Shown piece after piece: positions 38,040 through 48,067 of a DNA stretch of 64,000 nt. The notes beneath the pieces are model-generated. The model was given only the letters and a program-made list of their open reading frames with translations, searched no databases and was not told the DNA's origin. Each line of letters opens with the position of its first letter. Position 1 is the stretch's first letter. The translations under genes were made by a program, and so were the position numbers. The stretch covers positions 40,858 to 104,857 of the forward strand of contig NZ_QGMY01000016.1 in the NCBI RefSeq assembly GCF_003173355.1. Direction: 5' to 3'. Origin of the DNA: Methanospirillum lacunae (lineage in GTDB: Archaea; Halobacteriota; Methanomicrobia; Methanomicrobiales; Methanospirillaceae).

Positions 38040-39085
38040 GAATCATCTCATACGGAGCGTACATTCCACGTTACCGTATCAAGGTAGAAGAGATCGCACG
38101 GGTCTGGGGTGCGAATGGTGCCGAGATCTCTAAGGGACTCGGCGTATTTGAGAAGAGTCTTCCCGACATGGACGAAGACACCATCACCATCTCAGTTGAG
38201 GCCACCCGTGCAGCAATGGCCCGGCGTGAGATCAACCCGGTTGATATCGAAGCTGTATACGTTGGATCCGAATCGCACCCGTATGCGGTCAAGCCCACTG
38301 CAGTGACAGTTGGAGAAGCTATCGGGGCAACACCTGTGATGACTGCAGCAGATTACGAATTTGCCTGTAAAGCAGGAACTGCAGCAATTCAGACCTCTAT
38401 GGGTCTTGTAAAATCCGGAATGGTGAAACTTTCTGTTGCTGTCGGTGCAGATATTGCTCAGGGAGAACCCGGAGATGCACTTGAATATACGGCAGCAGCC
38501 GGAGGAGCAGCATTTGTTATCGGAAACGATGATCCGATTGTTGATATAAATCACACATGTTCATTCTCAACCGATACACCTGATTTCTGGAGACGTGAAA
38601 ATAAACCATACCCACGACACGGGGGAAGGTTTACCGGCGAGCCAGCATACTTCAAGCATGTAATCGGGGCATCAAAAATGATGCTCGAAAAGATGGGAAC
38701 CAAACCATCAGATTATGACTTTGCAGTCTTCCATCAGCCAAATGGGAAGTTTCCAGTTCAGGCAGCAGGTATGCTCGGATTTTCAATGGACCAGATAAAA
38801 CCGGGACTTGCAGTAACCTACCTTGGAAATACATATTCAGGAGCATCAATGGTCGGGCTCTCTGCAGTCCTTGATGTTGCAAAACCAGGAGATCGGATCT
38901 TTATGACCAGTTATGGATCAGGATCAGGTAGCGATTCTTTTGACATGACCGTGACTGATGTCATCACCTCTGATCTCTTCCATCGTGAAGCAGCCCCATC
39001 TGTTGCAGCCCTTCTGGCTGACAAAAAGCTCGTTGACTATGCAGTTTATGCCAAACACAAAGGCAAAGTGGTGATGATGGAATGA
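38033..39085 (+). CDS. Hydroxymethylglutaryl-CoA synthase
   Basis: It joins acetoacetyl-CoA and acetyl-CoA to HMG-CoA in the archaeal mevalonate route to membrane lipids. The 350-residue archaeal form has the catalytic Glu in [11 protein letters not shown] (Glu80), Cys112 in [10 protein letters not shown] and His234 in [10 protein letters not shown]. It is followed by the thiolase and DUF35 genes; in other methanogens the three proteins form one channelling complex. The stop overlaps the thiolase start (ATGA). Confidence 0.96.
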   Translation: MVGIISYGAYIPRYRIKVEEIARVWGANGAEISKGLGVFEKSLPDMDEDTITISVEATRAAMARREINPVDIEAVYVGSESHPYAVKPTAVTVGEAIGATPVMTAADYEFACKAGTAAIQTSMGLVKSGMVKLSVAVGADIAQGEPGDALEYTAAAGGAAFVIGNDDPIVDINHTCSFSTDTPDFWRRENKPYPRHGGRFTGEPAYFKHVIGASKMMLEKMGTKPSDYDFAVFHQPNGKFPVQAAGMLGFSMDQIKPGLAVTYLGNTYSGASMVGLSAVLDVAKPGDRIFMTSYGSGSGSDSFDMTVTDVITSDLFHREAAPSVAALLADKKLVDYAVYAKHKGKVVMME

Positions 39086-40245
39086 GAGAAGTCGCAGTTA
39101 TCGGAGTCGGTTGCACAAAGTTCGGTGAGAAGTGGGAGAGTTCATTCAGGAATCTCTTTGTTGACGCTGGTGCCCTGGCACTTGAGGATGCAAATCTCTC
39201 AGGTGAACACATCGATGAGATCTTTGTCGGCAACATGAGTGCAGGCAGATTTGTTGAACAGGAACACATTGGAGCACTCATTGCAGATTATGCAGGCCTT
39301 GCAACTGAAAACATACCAGCGACACGTGTGGAAGCTGCATGTGCATCAGGCGGACTTGCATTCAGACAGGCATACACTGCAGTTGCTTCAGGAATGTCAG
39401 ACATCGTTGTAGCAGCAGGAGTCGAGAAGATGACTGATGTGGACACAGAAGTCACTACAGACGTTCTCGCCGCAGCTGCAGACAGAGAATGGGAAGGAAT
39501 TGCAGGAATTACATTCCCAGGTCTCTATGCAATGATCGCCACCCAGTACATGCACAGGTATGGACTAACCCGTGAACAGTTAGCCCAGGTGGCAGTAAAG
39601 AACCATGAAAACGGGGCATTGAATCCAAATGCACAGTTCCAGAAGCCAATCACGCTTGACACTGTTTTAAAGTCTACCCTGGTTGCAGATCCGCTCAGGC
39701 TCTTTGACTGTTCACCGGTAACAGACGGTGCTTCTGCAGTTATTCTTGCACCACTGGAAAAAGCCCGCCAGTTCACTGACACACCAATCAAGGTTCTCGG
39801 TTGCGGACAGGCCTCAAGTTCAATCGCACTTCATGACCGGAAAGATATCTGCACCCTCGATGCTACAGTCGCCGCGGGAAACAGAGCATTCCAGACGGCA
39901 AAATTAGAGCGAAAGGATATCGGGTTTGTTGAGGTGCATGACTGCTTTACCATTGCAGAGATCTGTGCCATTGAGGATCTCGGTTTCTGCAAGAAAGGAG
40001 AGGCAGGAAAACTAACTGAAGAAGGATACACAGCTCTTGGAGGAAAACTTCCAATCAACCCAAGTGGAGGGCTCAAGGCATGTGGACACCCGGTCGGAGC
40101 AACCGGAATCAAGCAGGTCTACGAGGTTGTGAAACAACTTCGTGGAGATGCCGGAAAACGACAACTTGATGCAGATATCGGTATGACTCACAATGTGGGA
40201 GGAACCGGGGCAACTGTTGTCTGTCATATCTTTGGGAGGGCATAA
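39082..40245 (+). CDS. Acetyl-CoA C-acetyltransferase (thiolase)
   Basis: It condenses two acetyl-CoA to acetoacetyl-CoA for the neighbouring HMG-CoA synthase. The 387-residue protein has the nucleophile Cys87 in [11 protein letters not shown] and the second active site motif [12 protein letters not shown]. The archaeal-type C-terminus [17 protein letters not shown] is present. It sits between HMG-CoA synthase and DUF35 genes as in the known complex. Confidence 0.95.
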   Translation: MREVAVIGVGCTKFGEKWESSFRNLFVDAGALALEDANLSGEHIDEIFVGNMSAGRFVEQEHIGALIADYAGLATENIPATRVEAACASGGLAFRQAYTAVASGMSDIVVAAGVEKMTDVDTEVTTDVLAAAADREWEGIAGITFPGLYAMIATQYMHRYGLTREQLAQVAVKNHENGALNPNAQFQKPITLDTVLKSTLVADPLRLFDCSPVTDGASAVILAPLEKARQFTDTPIKVLGCGQASSSIALHDRKDICTLDATVAAGNRAFQTAKLERKDIGFVEVHDCFTIAEICAIEDLGFCKKGEAGKLTEEGYTALGGKLPINPSGGLKACGHPVGATGIKQVYEVVKQLRGDAGKRQLDADIGMTHNVGGTGATVVCHIFGRA

Positions 40246-40246
40246 T

Positions 40247-40636
40247 ATGAGTGTAGCACGTTTCTGGAGAAAGCAACAGAACCGGTACAATCTTATCGGT
40301 ACACACTGCGAAACCTGTGGCAGATATTTCTATCCTCCACGTCCATTCTGTCCTGACTGTCGTCGCGAAGGAAAAATCGTTGACCACAAATTCAAGGGAA
40401 CAGGGACCGTTGTCACATATACCATCATCAGAAGTGCAGGTGACCAGTTCAAATTCCTGACTCCATATCCACTAGCCATCATCGAACTTGATGAAGGAAC
40501 CAAATTAACCTCTCATGTGATATGTGATATTGATAAGATCCATATCGGGATGAGGGTCAAGTCTGTCTTCCGCAAACTTGCTGAAGAAGGATCAAGCGGT
40601 GCGATCTTTTACGGCACAAAATTTGTACCGGCCTGA
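40247..40636 (+). CDS. DUF35 OB-fold zinc-ribbon protein of the thiolase/HMGCS complex
   Basis: A 129-residue scaffold protein. The start ATG 40247 follows GGGAGGG. A rubredoxin-like zinc ribbon (CETCGRYFYPPRPFCPDC, about residues 22-39) is followed by an OB fold (GTGTVVTYTII). In other methanogens this protein binds thiolase and HMG-CoA synthase and shares a CoA site, passing acetoacetyl-CoA between them. The gene directly follows the thiolase gene. Confidence 0.93.
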   Translation: MSVARFWRKQQNRYNLIGTHCETCGRYFYPPRPFCPDCRREGKIVDHKFKGTGTVVTYTIIRSAGDQFKFLTPYPLAIIELDEGTKLTSHVICDIDKIHIGMRVKSVFRKLAEEGSSGAIFYGTKFVPA

Positions 40637-40709
40637 AGAACCATATTTTATCTTTTTTTCCAGAATTTTTGATCTGGAGTTCGTGAAATGTCGAACTGAT
40701 CATCGTTAA

Positions 40710-40717
40710 TTATATAC
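40710..40717 (+). promoter_or_regulatory. TATA box ahead of the PAS-STAS leader
   Basis: TTATATAC lies about 280 bases before the PAS-STAS start codon, so a transcript from it would carry a long leader or be a separate RNA. Confidence 0.5.
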
Positions 40718-40739
40718 ATATAGAAGATCTACTACTATT

Positions 40740-40915
40740 CATCACACCGTCATCCAAGTCAGGGTGACAGGAGAGGGACTTCATCAGTATTCCAAATCTG
40801 TGTATTACAGAGAGTAATCCTACAATCCTCCTTAATTTCAGCGGGGGTAAAACCCCGTTTCAACACACTGAGATGCGATCTGTTTTCTCCCCTACCCAAA
40901 GAAAATCAGATCTAA
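40740..40915 (+). ncRNA. Candidate structured leader or small RNA upstream of the PAS-STAS gene
   Basis: This occupies most of the 355-base gap (40637-40991). Four hairpins follow one another: GTCATCC/GGGTGAC (40749-40755 with 40762-40768, one G-U), ATTAC/GTAAT (about 40804-40818), CGGGG/CCCCG (40842-40846 with 40853-40857) and a 12-bp hairpin GATCTGTTTTCT/AGAAAA-t-CAGATC (40877-40912, one bulged T). The density is above what I see in other gaps here. No known family is recognised and no good terminator follows. Confidence 0.35.
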
Positions 40916-40991
40916 TTTGATACATCAGGATTCTGAATGTACAAAAATACTGTCGAAAGTATCATATTCAACACAGGGGATATGAGATATT

Positions 40992-41885
40992 ATGAGTAAC
41001 CGGACAACCAACGTCGATCCGTTTGAAATAATCCAGACGGTTGATGAACCTCTTTTTGTACTCAATGAATCATATGAAATTGTCTTTGGAAACCGTGCTT
41101 TTGATACAACATTCGGAGTTGGAAGAGCAGATATCGAAGGAAAATCTATCTATTCAATAGGTGGAGGCATGTTTGATCTCCCTATAATGAAGGAGAAACT
41201 CGAACAGGTTTTCAGAGAGAGGAAAACAATTGAGAGTTTTGAACTGGATCATGTTTTTCCAAAGGTAGGTCGCCGTACGTTTACCATCAACGCCAGTCTG
41301 ATGAGACGCTATGGGAATGCAAACAGCGAACAGATGGTTGTCAGGTTTATCGATATCACAGAAAAACTTTCAGCTGAACGTGCAATAAGACAGAAGACTC
41401 AGGAAATTCTCGAATTATCAACCCCAATATCAAAAATATGGGACGAAATCCTGATTCTTCCCCTTATTGGTACCCTTGATACTATTCGCGCAGATAAGAT
41501 GATTGCCCAACTTCTGGATGCAATCAGGAGAGAATCTGCCAGATATATCATCATGGATGGAACTGCTGTTCAGAGCATGGACGAGACTGGTGCAAGAAAT
41601 ATTATTAAAGCCACCGTTGCTATCAAACTCCTTGGTGCCCATGTTATCATGACCGGTATCAAGCCTGAAGTCGCTATGACGATGGTTCAGCTTGGTATTG
41701 AACTCCGTGATATTGAGACGCGGGCAACACTTCAGGAAGGAGTCCAGTATGCTCTTGAATCACGTGGATATCTTATCATGCATAAGGGATCAATCAGGGA
41801 AGAACAGCAGATCTCGAACTCACGTGATTCAGACCGTCAACCAAAGTCAACACTTCGGCTCATTAGTCCATACCGGGAACCATAA
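40992..41885 (+). CDS. PAS-STAS signalling protein (RsbR-like)
   Basis: A 297-residue soluble protein. Residues about 12-125 are a PAS domain (DEPLFVLNESYEIVFGN, KLSAERAIRQK linker). Residues about 145-260 are a STAS domain of the RsbR kind (STPISKIWDEILILPLIG, MDGTAVQSMDETGARNI). In bacteria such proteins belong to stressosomes that end in sigma-factor control, which archaea lack, so the output here must differ. A second STAS protein lies at 49.3 kb. Confidence 0.85.
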   Translation: MSNRTTNVDPFEIIQTVDEPLFVLNESYEIVFGNRAFDTTFGVGRADIEGKSIYSIGGGMFDLPIMKEKLEQVFRERKTIESFELDHVFPKVGRRTFTINASLMRRYGNANSEQMVVRFIDITEKLSAERAIRQKTQEILELSTPISKIWDEILILPLIGTLDTIRADKMIAQLLDAIRRESARYIIMDGTAVQSMDETGARNIIKATVAIKLLGAHVIMTGIKPEVAMTMVQLGIELRDIETRATLQEGVQYALESRGYLIMHKGSIREEQQISNSRDSDRQPKSTLRLISPYREP

Positions 41886-41983
41886 TACAGAATACCGGTT
41901 ACTCATTCATATCCTTCACTTGTCTTCCCCTTTTCTTCTGATTGTACGAAAGGTTCATTCATCCAGACCCGGACTATGAAGTT

Positions 41984-43195
41984 ATGGACGGGGATAATAG
42001 ACCAGATATCGGACAGGACTCATTGGCTCTGCATGCTGCTCATTCTGGAAAACTAGAGATTAGATCAAAGGTTCCACTTTCGAGTCGGGATGATTTGAGC
42101 AGGGCATACACTCCTGGAGTTGCCGAGGTCTGCCGGAGGATAGCAGACGATCCTGATACAGTCTGGAAATATACCCTAAAGTCAAACACCATCGCAATAG
42201 TTTCAGATGGAACAGCGGTTCTTGGTCTTGGTAATATCGGTCCTTTTGCTGGAATCCCGGTCATGGAAGGAAAGGCAATTCTTTTCAAGGAGTTTGCAGG
42301 TGTTGATGCATTTCCTATCTGCCTTGATGCAAAAAGTGAAGACATAGTTCGGATCATCAGGAGTCTGGCTCCCGTATTTGGAGGGATTAACCTTGAGGAT
42401 ATCGCTGCACCAGCCTGTTTCGAGATAGAAGAGGAACTCCAGGATCTTGGAATTCCGGTGATGCATGATGATCAACATGGGGCAGCAGTAGCGGTTCTGG
42501 CAGCAATAATAAATGCCTGCAAGGTTACGGAAAAGCGTTTTGAGGATTTGCGAGTGGTTGTCTGCGGAGCGGGGGCTGCAGGCTATGCGGTATGCCGCCT
42601 CCTCAAGTGCATCGGATATGACACTCAATCGTGTACACCAGTCAGGGAACTTATCGCCTGTGACACTTCAGGTATTATTTACCGGGGCCGGCCCGGCCTC
42701 TATAAAAACAAATATAAGTTCATTCTTGGTGACGAAACGAATTCAATGCACAGAATCGGAACACTTGCAGATGCAATGAAAGGTGCAGATGTTTTTGTTG
42801 GTGTCTCGGTTGCAAATCTGGTTACTGAAGAGATGATACGAGCCATGGGATCTGATCCGATTGTTCTCTCTCTTGCTAATCCGGTTCCTGAGATCATGCC
42901 TGATAAGGCTAGAGCAGCAGGAGCAGCAATTGTTGGGACAGGCAGGAGTGATTATCCAAATCAGGTTAATAATGTTCTTGCATTTCCGGGAATATTCAGG
43001 GGTGCACTTGATGCACGTGCTACCCGGATAACCGATGAGATGAAGATCGCAGCTGCTCATGCCATAGCAGAATGTGTCCGTAACCCAACCTCTGAAAAGA
43101 TCCTGCCAGATCCATTAGACCGGGGAGTTGTCACTGCTGTTGCTCTGGCTGTGAAACAGGCTGCAATTTCCGGTGGTGTTGCAAGAGATATGTGA
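41984..43195 (+). CDS. Malic enzyme (NAD(P)-dependent, decarboxylating)
   Basis: It converts malate to pyruvate and CO2, or the reverse. The catalytic Tyr is in SRAYTPGVAEVC, the Lys region in FPICLDAKSEDIV, and the metal site in MHDDQHGAAVAVLAA. The cofactor fold has VVCGAGAAGYAVCRLL. ATG 41984 gives 403 residues; a TTG at 41942 would add fourteen. The family's SLALHAAHSGKLEI segment follows in either case. It is 98 bases past the PAS-STAS gene. Confidence 0.92.
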   Translation: MDGDNRPDIGQDSLALHAAHSGKLEIRSKVPLSSRDDLSRAYTPGVAEVCRRIADDPDTVWKYTLKSNTIAIVSDGTAVLGLGNIGPFAGIPVMEGKAILFKEFAGVDAFPICLDAKSEDIVRIIRSLAPVFGGINLEDIAAPACFEIEEELQDLGIPVMHDDQHGAAVAVLAAIINACKVTEKRFEDLRVVVCGAGAAGYAVCRLLKCIGYDTQSCTPVRELIACDTSGIIYRGRPGLYKNKYKFILGDETNSMHRIGTLADAMKGADVFVGVSVANLVTEEMIRAMGSDPIVLSLANPVPEIMPDKARAAGAAIVGTGRSDYPNQVNNVLAFPGIFRGALDARATRITDEMKIAAAHAIAECVRNPTSEKILPDPLDRGVVTAVALAVKQAAISGGVARDM

Positions 43196-43396
43196 ATATC
43201 AAACCGTGTTACCTGGATTGCGGATATTTCCGGCAGGGATATTTCCGTGAACAACATATCCCAGTTCTCCAACAGGCCGGTAATAACTGGAAATTCACCA
43301 TTTCAGTACCAGGGAAAATAACAGGCAGTATAATATCGTTCAAGGATACAGAAATTTAGTTAATATCGGGCAGGTTTCGTCTTTCAGGGTGGGAAA

Positions 43397-45505
43397 ATGA
43401 AAAAAATCAGACATCAACAGAAAATTGCCGGTGAAAATATATGTGGAGTCCTCATCGGGCTAATCTGCATCGGAATTGCGTGTATACCGGTTTGTGCTGA
43501 CATAAGTGGATCAGGGGGAAATGAAACCAACATACAACTCACCTTGCAGAAATGTCTCGGGGGGTCATTATCTGACCAGGGATATGAGGTAATATCAGCA
43601 ACTGACGGAGGTTACCTGGCTGCAGGATATGCCCGGTCAAAAGATGGGGATGTTTCAGGGAACCATGGTTCCTCGGATGTATGGGTTACCAAAATGGATC
43701 CCTCTGGAACTGTACAATGGCAGAAATGTTTTGGTGGATCAAGTTCTGATTACGCATATTCAGCAACTCAAACGGTTGATGGGGGATACCTGACAGGGGG
43801 ACTTACTTCCTCGATTGATGGGGATGTTTCAGGAAAACACGGAGGTTTTGACCTCTGGGTTGTAAAAATGGATCCCTCCGGAACTCTACAGTGGCAGAAA
43901 TGTCTTGGTGGATCGTCAACTGATTGGGCAGAGTCGATAATTCAGACCGATGATGGAGGATACCTGGCAGGAGGAGGTACATATTCGAATGATGGAGATG
44001 TTTCCGGTTATCATGGAAGTTCTGACGCCTGGATCGTGAAGCTCGACACTTCCGGAGATCTGCAGTGGCAAAAATGTCTGGGAGGATCAGCCGGGGATGT
44101 GGTTAATTCGGTTATTCAAACCGATGACGGAGGATACCTGGCGGGGGGATCCACATATTCGAACAATGGGAATGTTTCAGGAAACCATGGACAATCTGAC
44201 TACTGGATAGTGAAACTGGATGCTGATGGAAACCAGGAATGGCAGAAGTGTCTTGGTGGATCAGATAATGATTTAGCTGAATCAATAATTCAGACAACAG
44301 ACGGAGGATATCTTATTGGAGGAATGTCCTCCTCCAATGATGATGATGTTTCAGGAAACCACGGATCTAATGACTACTGGGTCGTGAAATTGGATTTTTC
44401 GGGCTCTCTCCAATGGCAGAAGTGTCTTGGAGGATCATCAGGTGATTGGGCTAATTCAGTTATTCAAACTGTTGACGGGGGATACCTGGTTGGAGGAGTT
44501 ACGTTCTCAGAGGATGGAGATGTTTCTGGAAATCACGGAAATGGTGACTACTGGATAGTAAAACTTGATGAAGAAGGGAACCTCCAGTGGCAGAATTGTT
44601 TTGGAGGGACCAAGTATGATTATTTAGTATCCCTCACTCAGGAGACAGACAGACAGTATCTTGCTATAGGGTATACCGACTCAAATGATGGCGATATCAC
44701 CGGATACCATGGGAATGATGACTACTGGATTGCCCGGCTTACTGTTCAGCATCAGGTCAACGCCACATCAGATCCCTGGACGATTCTCTATCCTTTCGGA
44801 AATAAATCCTATCTCGAGGGGACTAATGCCACATACTTCACCCAGGGAAAACCTGGTGCAACTCTCGAAAATGTCACGGTCGATTCTAATCAGATAGGCC
44901 CGGTGAGCAACTGGACCTTTGCTACGATCATAGCGAACCACACAATTTCGACATCAGGAATTCCGACTCCCGGACAGGTACATGCCTTTTTTTCAATGAA
45001 CACGACATGGGGGCCAGCTCCACTCACGATAGCGTTTACCAACGAATCACTCGGAAGTCCAAACTCGTATTACTGGAATTTTGGGGATGGAACCACTTCA
45101 ACAGTCCGAGATCCGGTCCACACGTATACCATTCCGGGAGTGTATTCAGTCTCACTCAAAGCATTAAATGACAACACCGGCGGAATAACAACGTTCAACA
45201 ATGCAGTGACCGTTACTGCGGGATCTATTCCCTCACCTACCCCTACCCCGGTTCCAGGTGATCTCAACGCCGCATTCTCGGCTGACCGTACTTCTGGTAA
45301 TACACCCCTTCAGGTTACCTTCACAGATCAGTCTACCGGAAATCCTGTATCTTGGAGATGGGATCTGGGAGATGGCAATACATCACTGACACAGAATGTG
45401 ACTCATATTTACTATGAAAAAGGAACCTACTCGGTCACCCTTTTGACAAAGAACAGCCTCTCATCCGGGAGGATGGAAAAGAATGGGTATATTTCCGTTA
45501 CATGA
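43397..45505 (+). CDS. Secreted seven-repeat (propeller-like) protein with two PKD domains
   Basis: A 702-residue surface protein. A signal peptide (residues about 18-35, GVLIGLICIGIACIPVCA) is followed by seven tandem repeats of about 58 residues. Each has WQKCLGGSS, then QT.DGGYLAGG, then DGDVSGNHG and DYWVVKLD; the last copy is the most diverged. The number and strand pattern fit a seven-bladed beta-propeller. A linker precedes two PKD domains (YYWNFGDGTTS and WRWDLGDGNTS). No membrane anchor is seen at the end. Such proteins usually mediate adhesion. GGTGGG lies before the ATG at 43397. Confidence 0.82.
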   Translation: MKKIRHQQKIAGENICGVLIGLICIGIACIPVCADISGSGGNETNIQLTLQKCLGGSLSDQGYEVISATDGGYLAAGYARSKDGDVSGNHGSSDVWVTKMDPSGTVQWQKCFGGSSSDYAYSATQTVDGGYLTGGLTSSIDGDVSGKHGGFDLWVVKMDPSGTLQWQKCLGGSSTDWAESIIQTDDGGYLAGGGTYSNDGDVSGYHGSSDAWIVKLDTSGDLQWQKCLGGSAGDVVNSVIQTDDGGYLAGGSTYSNNGNVSGNHGQSDYWIVKLDADGNQEWQKCLGGSDNDLAESIIQTTDGGYLIGGMSSSNDDDVSGNHGSNDYWVVKLDFSGSLQWQKCLGGSSGDWANSVIQTVDGGYLVGGVTFSEDGDVSGNHGNGDYWIVKLDEEGNLQWQNCFGGTKYDYLVSLTQETDRQYLAIGYTDSNDGDITGYHGNDDYWIARLTVQHQVNATSDPWTILYPFGNKSYLEGTNATYFTQGKPGATLENVTVDSNQIGPVSNWTFATIIANHTISTSGIPTPGQVHAFFSMNTTWGPAPLTIAFTNESLGSPNSYYWNFGDGTTSTVRDPVHTYTIPGVYSVSLKALNDNTGGITTFNNAVTVTAGSIPSPTPTPVPGDLNAAFSADRTSGNTPLQVTFTDQSTGNPVSWRWDLGDGNTSLTQNVTHIYYEKGTYSVTLLTKNSLSSGRMEKNGYISVT

Positions 45506-45925
45506 TGATACTGGAAAAAACATGGAGAGTAAAGACGAAGTGTAAAGATGGAACGAAGATCATCATTGTGACTGTTTGAAGCCTGGGTGTCTGTGAACCT
45601 GAAAGGATAACTCCCGGGCTCAATTTTTTGGATTACTTTCATGCATCGCCCTCCTCATGGAGTACAGTCTGATGGTCAGGATTCAGCCAAATCAAATGCC
45701 AGGAACCCTGCTACTAGAAAGATAATTACTATGTTAGAAAAAGGCAGACCGAAACGAATAATGGATCATATGTTTACTGCACATACCACATGCACCACCA
45801 AACCATACATTCACAAGACCGGATCTATCACCACTATCATTGATCATGGCATACATTTCCTCATATATCATAACTGAACACTCACATTCTCGTTATGTAT
45901 CTACTGGACCTGGTGAACCCTGAAT
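45506..45925. other. Gap with no convincing gene
   Basis: These 420 bases contain a 78-codon open frame (45641-45877) of low-complexity, histidine- and threonine-rich sequence with no ribosome-binding site and no recognisable domain. I see no tRNA, repeat or strong hairpin. Confidence 0.45.
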
Positions 45926-47194
45926 ATGTCAACCGCATTACTCACTGATCTCTACGAACTGACAATGGCACAGAGTTACCTTCAGCATGGCAAAACAGGC
46001 CGGGCTGTGTTTTCCATCTCGGTCAGATCAATGCCTGAAGAAAGAAATTTCCTTGTCTCTTCTGGACTTGAGAGTCTGGTTCGGTGCCTGACAACGTTTA
46101 CATTTTCATCTGATGACATCGCATACCTGCGATCACTGGAGAGATTCACTGATGATTTTCTCTCCTGGCTCTCAACGTTTAGATTTTCAGGAGATGTTAT
46201 TGCAGTTCCGGAAGGGAGAATTGTTTTTGAAAGCGAGCCACTTGTAAGAATAGAAGGACCATTGCCGGAGATACAGGTTTTTGAGACAATCGCTCTCAAC
46301 CTGATTCACCACCAGACAGTCATCGCTTCAAAAGCTGCCCGTATGATGACAGTCAGTAGAGGACACGGTCTTGTAGATTTTGGTCTTCGAAGGGCACATG
46401 GACCTGAGGGCGGAACCTATGCTGCCCGGGCAACGTACATTGTAGGGTTTCTGGGAACATCAAATCTTGAAGCCGGAAACCTGTATGGAATCCCGGTCTC
46501 CGGAACAATGGCACACTCATATGTCCTTGTTTTCTCATCTGAAGAAGAAGCATTCAGATCATACATCAAAACGTTCCCAGATGACCCCGTTCTCCTCATA
46601 GACACCTATGACACGATGACCGGAGTTGCAACTGCAGCAAAACTAGCTCTGGAAGGACTCCCGGTTTCTGCTGTCAGGGTTGACAGTGGCGATATTGCCA
46701 GCATCATTCCACAGGTAAGAAAGTACCTTGATGATCATAACCTCAAAAACATCCGAATAATCGCTACCGGTGGGGTTGATGAACATGATATCGAACGGTG
46801 GCTACAGGCAGGAGTTCCAATCGACTCATTCGGTGTTGGAACCAAACTGCTGACATCATCTGATGTTCCCTTCCTTGACATGACATACAAACTGGTAGAG
46901 TATGAAGGAGTACCAAAATCGAAAACCAGTCCTGGAAAAGTAACCATACCTGGCAGACGAGAGATTTACCGGCATTACAATGAGGAAGGTGTGATGGATC
47001 ACGACGAGATTGTTACAGAGGGTGCAGGAATACCTGGTGAAAAACTGCTGAAGACGATCATCAGAAACGGGAAACAAACAGGGGTTGACATCTCACTTGA
47101 AGGAAGCAGAGAGCGGTTCAAAGAAGATTTCGCCAGGCTTCCGGCAGGGATGAAGGGACTTAGTAAAAACCGGTACCCGGTGATCATCAGATAA
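45926..47194 (+). CDS. pncB: Nicotinate phosphoribosyltransferase
   Basis: It makes nicotinate mononucleotide for NAD salvage. The 422-residue protein begins with LLTDLYELTMAQSYLQHG, and has FGLRRAHGPEGG, GIPVSGTMAHSYVL (catalytic His), TYDTMTGV and VRVDSGDIASI. The C-terminus is complete. The ATG at 45926 opens in MSTALLTDLYE. It precedes a methyltransferase gene by 43 bases. Confidence 0.94.
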   Translation: MSTALLTDLYELTMAQSYLQHGKTGRAVFSISVRSMPEERNFLVSSGLESLVRCLTTFTFSSDDIAYLRSLERFTDDFLSWLSTFRFSGDVIAVPEGRIVFESEPLVRIEGPLPEIQVFETIALNLIHHQTVIASKAARMMTVSRGHGLVDFGLRRAHGPEGGTYAARATYIVGFLGTSNLEAGNLYGIPVSGTMAHSYVLVFSSEEEAFRSYIKTFPDDPVLLIDTYDTMTGVATAAKLALEGLPVSAVRVDSGDIASIIPQVRKYLDDHNLKNIRIIATGGVDEHDIERWLQAGVPIDSFGVGTKLLTSSDVPFLDMTYKLVEYEGVPKSKTSPGKVTIPGRREIYRHYNEEGVMDHDEIVTEGAGIPGEKLLKTIIRNGKQTGVDISLEGSRERFKEDFARLPAGMKGLSKNRYPVIIR

Positions 47195-47237
47195 TAAAGA
47201 AGAAACCTTCTCTATCAGGTGCTACAACGGGTAGTTA

Positions 47238-48059
47238 ATGAGTCAGTCTGCATATGTTCACGGATACTCAGATCGTGAAGCAGAACGCCTGTCTGATCAG
47301 GCAAATACCCTTACAGAGATCCTCCATCATGATACCAGGTTTCCACCCGGGAGTCTCGTTCTTGAAGCCGGATGCGGTACCGGTGCCCAGACTGTAATTA
47401 TCACCTCACAAAATCCGGATTGCAGGTTTAGATCAATAGATATCTCCCAGACATCACTTGACTGTGCTGAGCAACGACTCAGAACGGAAGCAGGTTCCTG
47501 TATCAGCCAGGTCTCATTTAAACAGGCAGATATCAGGAATCTCCCGTACGATGACGAGACATTTGATCATATCTTTTTGTGTTTCGTTCTCGAACACCTT
47601 CCTGAACCCGTGAATGTCCTCAGGGAACTGAAACGTGTTCTAAAATTTGGGGGATCAATCATGGCAATTGAGGGAGATCATGGATCTGTTTATTTTTATC
47701 CTCCAAGTCAGGCCGCCATTGATGCAGTTCATACCCAGATAGAACTGCAGCACCGTTCAGGCGGAGATGCGTGCATCGGGAGGAGACTTTACCCACTCCT
47801 GACAGAGACCGGTTTTTCAGATGTACGGGTCTCTCCACGGATGGTATATGTTGACGCCAGCAAACCTGAACTCATAGACGGGTTTACCAGAAAAACTTTT
47901 ACTGCAATGATTGAAGGAGTCCAGCATAATGCAGTCGCTGCAGGATTGATCTCAAATGAGCGGTTTGAGGAGGGAATACAGGGATTATACCGGACATGCG
48001 AGCAGGATGGTGTTTTTTGTTACACCTTCTTCAAGGCAGGCGGAGTGAAATCAAGATAA
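47238..48059 (+). CDS. Class I SAM-dependent methyltransferase
   Basis: A 273-residue cytoplasmic methyltransferase. Motif I is VLEAGCGTGAQTVII, motif II IDISQTSLDCAEQRL, and post-motif DHIFLCFVLEHLPEPV. The rest resembles UbiE-like small-molecule methyltransferases. The substrate cannot be told from the sequence. It lies 43 bases after pncB, possibly cotranscribed. Confidence 0.86.
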   Translation: MSQSAYVHGYSDREAERLSDQANTLTEILHHDTRFPPGSLVLEAGCGTGAQTVIITSQNPDCRFRSIDISQTSLDCAEQRLRTEAGSCISQVSFKQADIRNLPYDDETFDHIFLCFVLEHLPEPVNVLRELKRVLKFGGSIMAIEGDHGSVYFYPPSQAAIDAVHTQIELQHRSGGDACIGRRLYPLLTETGFSDVRVSPRMVYVDASKPELIDGFTRKTFTAMIEGVQHNAVAAGLISNERFEEGIQGLYRTCEQDGVFCYTFFKAGGVKSR

Positions 48060-48067
48060 TTCCTATT

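Noticed and set aside
40841..40875. A CRISPR-like repeat (CGGGG hairpin followed by GTTTCAAC)
   Set aside because: It occurs once; no second copy or spacer spacing is seen nearby, so it is treated as a leader hairpin.
45641..45877. 78-codon open frame as a small gene
   Set aside because: No ribosome-binding site, odd His/Thr-rich composition and no domain; likely chance.
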